Shown here: piece by piece, positions 55,440-64,000 of the stretch | How positions within the stretch are numbered: the stretch's first letter is position 1 | Layout of the letters: the number at the start of each line of letters is the position of its first letter | Assembly: GCF_002575655.3 (NCBI RefSeq) | Contig: NC_053037.3 | Span: 139,635,207 to 139,699,206, forward strand | Reading direction: 5' to 3' | From: Aegilops tauschii subsp. strangulata | Taxonomy: Eukaryota > Streptophyta > Magnoliopsida > Poales > Poaceae | Length of the DNA: 64,000 nt | The notes under the pieces: generated by a model | Told to the model about the DNA's origin: nothing | Databases searched by the model: none | Seen by the model: the letters and a program-made list of their open reading frames with translations, nothing else | Made by a program: the position numbers and the translations under genes

Positions 55440-55934
55440 CTACTCCTCATTGTCAGAGATATCGATGATGATTGGCTCCTTGGACATGGAAGAGGGTGAG
55501 GCCTCCGCATCGTGGGTGCCCTCGTCGTAGTGGTGAGTTTCTTGAGCCGATCCGGGCACAAACCTGCTGGCTATCGAGATGAGGTAAGCACGTGCATGCT
55601 GAGAAAACACCCCGTAGTCTTTGTCGAAGGCACCGATGGTGGCCTCGAGAAAATGCCACGAACCGTCGTTTAAAGCAGCCAACCGCGTCACGGCGTCAAC
55701 GCGCTAGGCGTCGACGGTGGCCTTGACGGCGAGGTGCTCCTCCAAGATCTGGGGGTCGGCACCAATGGCAGCCATCGCGACCTCATCCGCGCGTGCGGCC
55801 ACGATTTGCTTCTCCGCTGCCAAATGCTCCTAGAGATCCTGGCTATATTGTGTGCACCATGGCTTCGGGCGGAACTTATTTGGTGGAGGGGTCGGTGATT
55901 TGGGTGGAAGGTGTCGCGCCTGCGGTCGGGGCAT
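55440..55934 (-). pseudogene. Second coiled-coil gene of R with two nonsense codons
   Basis: ATG at 55,934 gives MPRPQARHLPPKSPTPPPNK and then KPWCTQYSQDL, where a TAG (55,832-55,830) replaces the lysine codon found in L. EHLAAEKQIVAARADEVAMA follows, then a second TAG (55,706-55,704) replaces a serine codon of L. The C-terminal part, absent from L, is TRLAALNDGSWHFLEATIGA and ends in an acidic IIIDISDNEE. That tail resembles SUMO-interacting motifs (hydrophobic core followed by acids), which is only an inference. Full length would be 164 residues. Confidence 0.6.
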
Positions 55935-56044
55935 GTGGGATGTGGAAGGAGGAGGAGGATGGGGGTCAAGTGTGGATTACCTGCATGGATAGACGAGGCC
56001 GAGCAGCGTGAAGGAGGGTCGCTGGCGAGGAGGCGGCGCTGCAA

Positions 56045-56264
56045 GCAAGGAGTGAAGGTTTCAACTTGGAAAGGAAGGTGGAAACAAGGGGAATGTGGCT
56101 TTTGGTAAGGGGGAGGGGGAGGGGAGGTAGATATTTCCGCGGAAGCCGAAAATTTGGAATCGCTTCAGCGAAAAAACTGGCGCGCAAAGTGTCATCAGAC
56201 ACGGTCCCTTATTTAGAGCGGGCTGTGGACTGTAGCCGTCGCACCTTCTCGCGTAAGCCATATG
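56045..56264 (-). promoter_or_regulatory. Conserved promoter block of R
   Basis: CTTTGCGCGCCAG, GGAAATATCTACC and CACATTCCCCTTGTTTCC on the minus strand, matching the L block almost base for base. Confidence 0.6.
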
Positions 56265-56902
56265 CATACTATACTCCGACGGTGCTCCAAGATATTTTGT
56301 GCTGCATCTCACACGGTTGGTTATAATAAACTGTGTGGGATCTACTTGATTTTTCGTCTTGATTTGAATTACATAATGGGGTCACAGCGGCAATGGATGG
56401 TGTTTGAATTGCTAGACCTTTTATCTGCAGTGAACATGCAACTATATGTGTGTCATAAAATAATTGGAATTATTCAGGGTTCGTTTGGACATTTTATACA
56501 TTATATTGGTTTTCTAGCCATTTCAGGTGCACAATTCAAAATTAAACTACAAGCACATGCTCCGGTGCACAAACATGGGTCGTAAAATCATATATATGTG
56601 CATGGGTTTATGCTTATGTCCCATGCAAGAAATGGTGATGAATTTTGAACACCACTTCACCGTGGCTCTCTGGCAAACGTTGACGTACTTGCTTTTGTAA
56701 TTCTAGTAAATCCAAAAGTCGTCCGAAATTCATGAAACTTAGCATGCTATCATGGAGCGGCATCAACATGCCGTGGTAAATTTTTTGTCCCATTTGGGGC
56801 AGGTTTGGGTATAAGCTTCTCATAAACTAGAGCTTCTCACAACAAGTGTGATGGTTTTGGTAGGGAACATTTCACCTTTCTGGATGAAACGATATCCGTT
56901 AC
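56265..56902 (-). repeat. Array unit of R and its junction
   Basis: 56,590-56,902 is one partial unit of the ~500-bp repeat (minus strand), cut by G1. 56,265-56,589 matches 6,750-6,930 of L (GAGATGCAGCACAAAATATC, GACGAAAAATCAAGTAGATC). The L copy then continues into the alanine-rich gene, while R jumps directly to the promoter block, so R has lost the gene by deletion. Confidence 0.75.
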
Positions 56903-57380
56903 TGTCGGTGTCAAAACTGGCGGATCTCGGCTAGGGGGTCCCGAACTGTGCGTCTAAGGTCGATGGTAACAGGAGACAGGGACAGATGTTTACCCAGGTT
57001 CGGGCCCTCTCTATGGAGGTAATACTCTACTTCCTGCTTGATTGATCTTGATGGATATGAGTATTACAAGAGTTGATCTACCACGAGATCGTAATGGCTA
57101 AACCCTAGAAGTCTAGCCTGTATGACTATGGTAATGAGTATATGCTTTTCCGGACTAAGTCCTCCGGTTTATATAGACACCGGGAGGATCTAGGGTTACA
57201 CAAGGTCGGTTATAAAGAAAGGAATCTACATATTCGGTCGCCAAGCTTGCCTTCCACGCCAAGGAGAGTCCCATCCGGACACGGGTGCAATCTTCGGTCT
57301 TCGTATCTACACAGCCCATCAGTCTGGCCCATGGATAACAGGCCGGACGCCCGAGGACCCCTTAATCCAGGACTCCCATA
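56903..57380 (+). mobile_element. 5' LTR of retrotransposon G1
   Basis: Starts TGTCGGTGTCAAAACTGG and ends at about GGACTCCCATA, where relatives end in CA. It contains TTTATATAGACACCGG at about 57,170, a likely TATA region, and the tRNA-adjacent zone is not obvious. It interrupts the R array unit. The 3' LTR is not in the window. Confidence 0.7.
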
Positions 57381-57926
57381 GTAGCCCCTGAACCTGGCTT
57401 TAATGACGAGGAGTCCGGCGCGCAGATTTGTCTTCGGCATTGCAAGGCGGGTTTCCCTTTCCGAACTCCAGGATAGTCTTCGGACGCATCGACGTGTCCG
57501 GACCTGTAACACATACACCACAGACAACCGCAGAGAGAATATAATTTTACACGAGTCCAATCCACTGACAACTTTTTGCAACATGACATCATATCTGTCC
57601 GGTCGTAATTTCGAACCGTTTTTCGTCTGCCCATCCATGTTTCGAGACGCGGTTGCCATTAGCACGTCTTGTCAAAGCAGAGATTGTGTCCCCTTATTGC
57701 GGGATCCTCATCAATACGGGCGCGGGTAACCCAACCGTGCCGTTTACACAGCCCTTGGGAATAGGCGAGTTTTAAGGCGAGTGGGGAGGCGTTTAACATT
57801 TGCGGCCTTTTTAAAGGGATAAGGATCCGTCCCCATCCACCCACGCCTTCTCCTTTCACTGCCCATCCATTCTTGAGCTCCAGCGCCCAAGCTCTAGCCT
57901 TCCCTGCCCTAGAAAGCACTCAAAAC
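57381..57926 (+). other. Leader of G1
   Basis: Begins GTAGCCCCTGAACC. No reading frame is supported before the ATG at 57,927; TTTTTAAAGGGATAAGG and a C-rich leader precede it. Confidence 0.45.
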
Positions 57927-60900
57927 ATGTCCGGATCCGGAGCTGGAGGCAAGTGGATGGCTTCCTCCATTAAGAAGAAAGATACCAAGGGGCTCCGAGA
58001 GGCCGGATACCTGGCCAAAGAGATCGTTCACAGACTCCCGGCCAAGGGACAGATCGTTCCTACCCCCGAACCCCAAGAGAGGGTGGTGTTCCTTGCGCAC
58101 TTTGTCCGCGGGTTGGGATTCCCTCTCCACCCGTTTGTCCGCGGACTGATGTTTTAGTACGGGCTGGACTTCCATGATCTAGCCCCCAACTTCATGCTCA
58201 ACATCTCGGCATTTATAGTCGTATGCGAGGCCTTTCTCCGCATCTCGCCTCACTTCGGCCTATGGCTGAAGACCTTCAACGTGAAGCCGAAGGTGGTGAG
58301 CGGCCAACAAGGAGAGTGCGGAGGTTTCATGGTGGGCAAGATGCCCAATATCACCTGGCTCGAAGGCTCCTTTCTGGAGACGGTGAAGGGATGGCAATCG
58401 GGGTGGTTCTACATCACCGAGCCGCGCGATACCAACTGGGCGGCGGCCCCCGAATTCCGATCCAGAGTTCCGATGCGGCTCACCTCCTGGCAAGAGAAGG
58501 GCCTGACCTGGGAATCTTCGAACGAGCTGACTGGGCTCCAGACGTGCGTCCAGAACATGATAACCAAGAAGATCAAGCTTGTCAATGTGATCCAGGTTAT
58601 GCTCATCCGCCGGATCCTTCCGTGCCAACGCCGGACCTGCTATTTGTGGGAGTTCGATCCGGCCAAGCACCAGGCTGCTAGAGCTCTTCGGCACGACGCA
58701 CAAAGACATATGGAAAGTGCTCTCCAAGGCCGGCGAGACACCACCGCCTACGACCGAGGACCATCGGCTTAGCTTAAAGCGCCAGGCTAATTCGGTAAGC
58801 TTTTTCATGTTTTCAAGGTATAGCTTTTACTGGCATATTTTGAGGAAGGAGTCTAAGCCTTCCTATCAATTTCTTTTAGGCCTGGACCGACATAGCGGGG
58901 CAGATTAATTGTCCCGCTTCGCTACCCGAAGATGAGGAGACCCCATTCCTGACAAAGATGTTGTTTCTGGCGCCTTATGATGTGCCGGAGAAGAAGGCCA
59001 AGAAGACAGCCAAAGGGACCAGGAGTGGCCTTCGCCGAAAGGGTGCTTCGGGCATGCCGTCCGAAGACGAGACTGACTCTTCGGCCGCCGAAGACGACGG
59101 CAAGGAGGAGGAAGAAGGCGGCTCCCCCCTGAGGGGGGAAGGAAGAAAAGGGGGGCTTCCACGAATCTGGAGGCGAAGGCGCCCAAGAGGGGGAAGGGCT
59201 CCCTTGCGGATAACTCCACATGGGATGTCGATAGCAGTCCGGAGCGAATGCCCCGGACCAAGCCTCGGGCCGCCTCGTAAGTACCAAAAACCCTATGCAC
59301 CTCCAAATACCTGGCTTTTCCAGTTTAATATGTTTAAATTATGCCATTACAATCTGGCCCGCGACGGCTCCCCGCGATCCTCGACAGAGGGTTCGCTAGA
59401 CTCAAAGGAGATGGCTAGCATGTCTCCGCCGCCCGCTCACTCTGTCTCGCCCAAGGGTGATGACGAGGTGGTGTCCCAAAGGACCTTCCTAGACCGGGGG
59501 GAGGTTCCGGAGATCGTCAGGGTGGCGCCCCAGGATGACTCCTCGGCCGCCAGACACATGGGGGAAAAAGCCCCCATGGGGACTGGTGATGGGGGACAAG
59601 TTCCATTCGGCCCTCAGCCGGATACCATTCCGGAGACCAACACGGCTCTGGAGTCCAGCGAACGGCCTTCCCCAAAAGGAGGAGGTGTGCCTGTTCCGCC
59701 GGTGACCTCTGTCCAACCAGAGGCACCGGATAATCTGCTGGAAGCGCTGCGAGGCGCCTCCATTGTGGATGAACACCGTGTCCTTATGGGTACGGTGATC
59801 GAAAAGGTTCAGTCCGCTCTGCGCTAGACTTTTAACGGGCTTTGAGGTAATAATCGTAGAAAGAATATCACAGTGTGGACAGTAGCCCCTGATGCTCTGT
59901 TCGGTGTTCGGAAAGAAAAAGCCGAACAAAGGATCAAAACAATTTTTGCAAGAGTCTAACATAAGATGTCTATGTGAATAAGCAAACGTCGCTGCTGGCT
60001 GCTGCTGCTCATACTGCGGAGGTCTCCGTCCTGAAGCAGAGCCTGGAGCGGGCCAACGAAGAGCTCGGCCTCGTAAAGAAGCAGCTGGAGGACAACCAAG
60101 GTATGCAGTAACCTGCGCGTATATTTTAGGAAGGATGCATGTTTCATGCTGACTAAAGCGTCATGAACTTTTTTAGGGGCCACGACCGAGGTGGCGGCCC
60201 TCAAGAAGGCGTTAGCCGAGGCCGAGGACAAAGCGGCCAAGGAGCGCGCCGCGCGCGAGAAGCACGAGGCCCGGGTCGGCGAGGTCCAGCAAGAGCTCCA
60301 GGACGCCGTCAAGAAGTACGAGTCCTTGGAGTGTGAATCTAAGACGCAAGCGTCCGAACTTGCGAACGCCCGCCGGAGCGCACAAGAGGTTCGAGCCGAG
60401 GCCCAGAGCGCCCTTCAGGAAATCCCGGCGGCCAAGAAGATCGCGGCGGGTAAGGCTTTCATTATGCAAAGCAAATCTGTGAAGGAAGCGTTCCTTTTAC
60501 TTACCCGAATTTGGAGCTCTCCGGGGCGTTTACGGATTTGCCGCGCAGCGTATCAGATGCTGCCGAGTTCTATTGAGCCGAAGAAGGGAGTTCTACGGAG
60601 AAGTTGTTCTGGTCTCAATATCTTGGACCAGAACATCCGGTGTCCTTCAGCGACTAGCTGAAACAGCTGGTCGAGCTACACAAGGCGGCCGAGCTAGCCA
60701 TGAAGAAGCTGATAGTCCGACTGTGCCCTACCACGCCGATACCCAGCAGCTACTTCAGACTTGTGAAGCGGCTTGTTGATGCCTGCCCACGGCTTGAGGT
60801 TATAAAGCGGTCGGTCTGTATGGAAGGTGCACGGATGGCCTTTGCCCGCGTCAAGACACACTGGGCGAAGATGGATGGCAAGAAGCTAATGACCGAGGGG

Positions 60901-61007
60901 TCGCCCGAGGGCAAGGAGCACCGCCGACCCGAGTTATATTTTGATGGTGTCCTGGAGGGATCCCGCCTTGCGGCGGAACAATGTACGAAGGATGTTATAT
61001 TCCCATA
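57927..61007 (+). pseudogene. Gypsy-type element gene with 'putative gypsy type transposon' domain
   Basis: MSGSGAGGKWMASSIKKKDT opens the frame; FLAHFVRGLGFPLHPFVRGL and later LAPNFMLNISAFIVVCEAFL and VGKMPNITWLEGSFLETVKG belong to the grass domain known as putative gypsy type transposon (PF04195 from memory). TAG at 58,155-58,157 replaces a tyrosine codon. A frameshift near 58,680 moves the reading to LSKAGETPPPTTEDHRLSLK, followed by a clean 85-bp intron (58,795-58,879). Later exons encode an acidic/basic region, an alanine/glutamate coiled coil (60,191-60,440) and a conserved C-terminal part (SSYFRLVKRLVDACPRLEVI, then EHRRPELYFDGVLEGSRLAA). The domain is usual in non-autonomous Gypsy-like elements; no polymerase or integrase is present here. 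Disabled by the two lesions. Confidence 0.75.
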
Positions 61008-62155
61008 AAAACATTTGTATTGTCCTATCCTATAATATGGAACAATGATGTTATGTAATATAATGCCTGTGATTTTAAAATTTTACCTCCTGTGCAGCCA
61101 TTTATGAAATCTGAGGGTTGGCCAGTCGTCGGCTTCTGCCCCCACGTAGATAGTACGGGGGTGTTCGGGATAAATCTAAACACTCTTTACTCCATATTCT
61201 GGTCCTTAAAGGAGGTGTTTAGCGCAACAAACAAGGCAATCAGACTATACGGCCTTTATCGCCCTCACTTAGCCATAGCAGTTTGACAATGAGAATTTTG
61301 GCGAAGCCCCTGGTATTCGCAAGGCCGAACTTGGGGCGTTACACGCACCTGATCGGGTAAGAAACCGATTCCTCGCATAAAGCGGAAAAATCTCTAAGGA
61401 TTTGAAACCTCTCGAACAGCTGACCGGCTCGCGCTACATCATGACAGTCAGTTTTCGGCTTTCTCTACTGAGGCGCTCGTCCGGAAGAACCGGGAATCGC
61501 AGTAGTTCTCCCTTTACTACCCTAGCCGATATAGCGGAACGTAAGGTAGTAAGCACAGGAGCCGGGCAACCCAACTATTGACCAAAGACATGATTCGGAG
61601 CCGATGCATATAATGTTATAAGTTCGGGGTGCCGAACTGCACTGAAAAAGGTGTTCGGACTTTATTGCTGTACTGCGGGGCGCGAAAGCCCCTGGTGAAG
61701 TAAAATGTACCAGAGTGTACGTGTGCAATGAGTAATAAATACAAAGGTAAGGAAAAAGGGAAAATTAAGTAATAAGCTCACGCTACCATTTATTTACCAT
61801 TGTAATGTGACTAATACGCCGGGGCGTACTTGTACAAGTAATGCGATAAGCAAGTAAGGCTATTTAACTTGCCATGACCAAGAGCGAGCTGCGTGCATGT
61901 ATGTAAAACAGGTATAGCACTCGTTAGCAGAGACCACCCGGGGATTCCCTTGTACGCCAAAGCTCCTTGCCTCCTTGGTGTGTCCGTGCCGTGATCGGTC
62001 CGATGATCGGGTTATCAGAAGAAGCCTCGAAAAGAGAAAAACCCAAAAAAGAAAAGGAAAAGTGAAGGTGTGCAAATCCAAGGGTCGGTCGAGCCGCACC
62101 GTGGATCGCAAGCTAGCTATGCTCCATCGATACCCATGGGATTTTGAGTGCATAG
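61008..62155 (+). other. 3' internal non-coding part of G1
   Basis: AT-rich at first, then GCCCCTGGTATTC/GCCCCTGGTGAAG phrases and TTCGGACTTTATTGC. No domain. Ends at the G2 insertion (CATAG before 62,156). Confidence 0.45.
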
Positions 62156-63825
62156 TGATACGTCTCCGACGTATCTATAATTTTTTATTGTTCCATGCTA
62201 TTATATTACCCATTTTGGATGTTTATGGGCTTTATTATACACTTTTATATTATTCTTGGGACTAACCTATTAACCCGAGGCCCAGCCCAAATTGCTGTTT
62301 TCTTGCCTATTTCAGTGTTTCGAAGAAAAGGAATATCAAACGGAGTCCAAACGGAATGAAACCTTCGGGAGAGTTATTTTTGGAACGAAAGCAATCCAGG
62401 AGACTTGGAGTAGACGTCAGGGAAGCTTCGAGGTGGCCACGAGGCACGGAGGCGGGCCTGCCCCCTGGGCGCGCCCCCCACCCTCGTGGCTCCCCTGACC
62501 GACTTCTTTCGCCTATATATATATCCATATACCCTAAAAACATCGAGGAACACAATAGATCGGGAGTTTCGCCGCCGCAAGCCTCTGTAGCCACCGAAAA
62601 CCAATCTAGACCCGTTCCGGCACCCTGCCATAGGGGGGAACCCTCACCGGTGGCCATCTTCATCATCCCGGCGCTCTCCATGACGAGGAGGGAGTATTTC
62701 ACCCTCGGGGCTGAGGGTATGTACCAGTAGCTATGTGTTTGATCTCTCTCTCTCTCGTGTTCTTGATTTGGCACGATCTTGATGTATCGAGAGCTTTGCT
62801 ATTATAGTTGGATCTTATGATGTTTCTCCCCCGCTACTCTCTTGTAATGGATTGAGTTTTCCCTTTGAAGTTATCTTATCGGATTGAGTCTTTAAGGATT
62901 TGAGAACACTTGATGTATGTCTTGCATGTGCTTATCTGTGGTGACAATGGGATATCACATGATCCACTTGATGTATGTTTTGGTGATCAACTTGGGGGTT
63001 CCGTTTGTGAACTTATGCATAGGGGTTGGCACACAGTCTTGACTCTCCGGTAGAAACTTTGGGGCACTCTTTGAAGTACTTTGTGTTGGTTGAATAGATG
63101 AATCTGAGATTGTGTGATGCATATCGTATAATCATACCCACAGATACTTGAGGTGACATTGGAGTATCTAGGTGACATTAGGGTTTTGGTTGATTTGTGT
63201 CTTAAGGTGTTATTCTAGTACGAACTCTATGATAGATCGAACAGAAAGAATAGCTTTGCGTTATTTTACTACGGACTCTTGAATAGATCGATCAAAAAGA
63301 ATAACTTTGAGGTGGTTTCATACCCTACCATAATCTCTTCGTTTGTTCTCCGCTATTAGTGACTTTGGAGTGACTCTTTGTTGCATGTTGAGGGATAGTT
63401 ATATGATCCAGTTATGTTATTATTGTTGAGAGAACTTGCACTAGTGAAAGTATGAACCCTAGGCCTTGTTTCACCGCATTGCAATACCGTTTGTGCTCAC
63501 TTTTATCATTAGTTACCTTCCTGTTTTTATATTTTCAGATTACAAAAACCTATATCTACCATCCATATTGCACTTGTATCACCATCTCTTCGCTGAACTA
63601 GTGCACCTATACAATTTACCATTGTATTGGGTGTGTTGGGGACACAAGAAACTCTTTGTTATTTGGTTGCAGGGTTGTTTGAGAGAGACCATCTTCATCC
63701 TACGCCTCCCACGGATTGATAAACCTTAGGTCATCCACTTGAGGGAAATTTGCTACTGTCCTACAAACCTCTGCACTTGGAGGCCCAACAACGTCTACAA
63801 GAAGAAGGTTGTGTAGTAGATATCA
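62156..63825 (+). mobile_element. 5' LTR of retrotransposon G2, inserted in G1
   Basis: Starts TGATACGTCTCCGACGTATC and ends TAGATATCA, 1,670 bp, with TGATA/TATCA inverse ends. The five bases before it are CATAG. The rest of the element is outside the window. It shows features of a long cereal Gypsy LTR. Confidence 0.75.
62514..62524 (+). promoter_or_regulatory. TATA region of the G2 LTR
   Basis: TATATATATAT after GCC, within the first third of the LTR; transcription would start about 30 bp on. Confidence 0.55.
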
Positions 63826-63835
63826 GGCTCTTTTC

Positions 63836-63853
63836 TGGCGCCATTGCCGGGGA
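63836..63853 (+). other. Primer-binding site of G2
   Basis: TGGCGCCATTGCCGGGGA lies ten bases after the LTR. It resembles the complement of the 3' end of tRNA-Asp (one mismatch to the usual TGGCGCCGTTGCCGGGGA), as used by several cereal Gypsy elements. Confidence 0.65.
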
Positions 63854-63945
63854 GGTGAGTGCTTGAAGGTATATCTTTATATCTTGCAATTGAATCTTTT
63901 AGTTTCTTGTTTTATCACTAGTTTACTCTAGAAAACTACAAAAAA

Positions 63946-64000
63946 ATGGAATTAAGGGTGCCTCATATGCTTCATCTTTTTAATGTCTTTCGTGAAAATG
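63946..64000 (+). CDS. Start of the G2 coding region (cut by the window)
   Basis: ATG after an A-run opens MELRVPHMLHLFNVFREN and remains open to the last base. It lies about 90 bp after the primer-binding site, where gag is expected. Too short to assign by itself. Confidence 0.4.
   Translation, partial: MELRVPHMLHLFNVFREN

Larger units (their letters stand above)
36577..56902 (-). mobile_element. Element R: CACTA-like copy inserted in L, continuing past G1
   Basis: The left end CACTGGTACAACAAGG is followed by AAACGGTTTTTAACCCCTTTC, as at the end of M (39,090). It interrupts L 64 bp after the shared exon start at 36,513. Read on the minus strand R has one array unit (56,902-56,590), promoter block, coiled-coil pseudogene, ~245-bp repeats and a B3-domain gene, then subterminal repeats and this terminus. 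It is interrupted by M, by the fold-back element and by G1; its other end is outside the window, so its target duplication cannot be checked. Confidence 0.6.

Noticed and set aside
62307..62774. 155-codon minus-strand frame in the G2 LTR
   Set aside because: It lies across the LTR promoter region on the wrong strand and has no family resemblance.

Overview
The window looks like intergenic DNA of a large grass genome of the Triticeae type (wheat, Aegilops, barley group). Evidence: numerous Stowaway-type MITEs with CTCCCTCCGT ends and TA duplications, very large CACTA transposons, Helitron ends with GC hairpins and CTAG, two long-LTR retrotransposons, and plant GT-AG introns. The taxon is an inference. 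I see no tRNA, rRNA, CRISPR or bacterial feature. Nearly all gene-like sequence lies inside transposons.

Most of the window resolves into one nested stack. The outermost recognisable unit, here called L (about 2.3 kb to 36,576, left limit unresolved), is a CACTA-like element read left to right. It is interrupted by J (7,554-34,881; 27,328 bp; CACTA ends; TGG duplication) and cut at 36,576 by R, a related element in the opposite orientation that runs past the window. R is interrupted by a fold-back Mutator-like element (37,607-38,874; 9-bp duplication), by M (39,090-54,738; CACTA-type ends; ACA duplication) and by an LTR retrotransposon, G1 (from 56,903). M's satellite array is interrupted by a 2,489-bp Helitron (44,301-46,789). 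G1 is interrupted by G2 (from 62,156), which leaves the window. Four junctions (J, M, fold-back, Helitron) are supported by target-site duplications and/or by the uninterrupted sequence being visible elsewhere in the window or reforming an open reading frame.

L, R and M share one layout although their sequences have diverged: a tandem array of ~500-505-bp units, then in a fixed relative orientation an alanine-rich coiled-coil gene, a conserved promoter block, a second gene (a GRF zinc finger gene in M; a lysine/alanine-rich gene followed by a B3-domain gene in R), subterminal repeats and a terminus. R has lost the first gene. On the far side of the array L and M carry further alanine/arginine-rich coiled-coil genes. 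I see no CACTA transposase in any of them, so they look non-autonomous. This module is the best candidate for an undescribed system.

Two genes look intact at the level of splice phase: a 5-exon, 184-residue gene of unknown function in J (28,986-33,220, +) and a 3-exon, 175-residue GRF zinc finger/coiled-coil gene in M (41,252-39,853, -). J also carries decayed host-type genes: a DUF4283-like pseudogene, an F-box/DUF295-like pseudogene, a WRN-type 3'-5' exonuclease with one nonsense codon, and a SINA-like fragment. A second exonuclease-fold gene at 1,052-1,744 (-) is open but has lost two of the usual catalytic positions.

Family names for the transposons are deliberately not given where they would need a repeat-database comparison.
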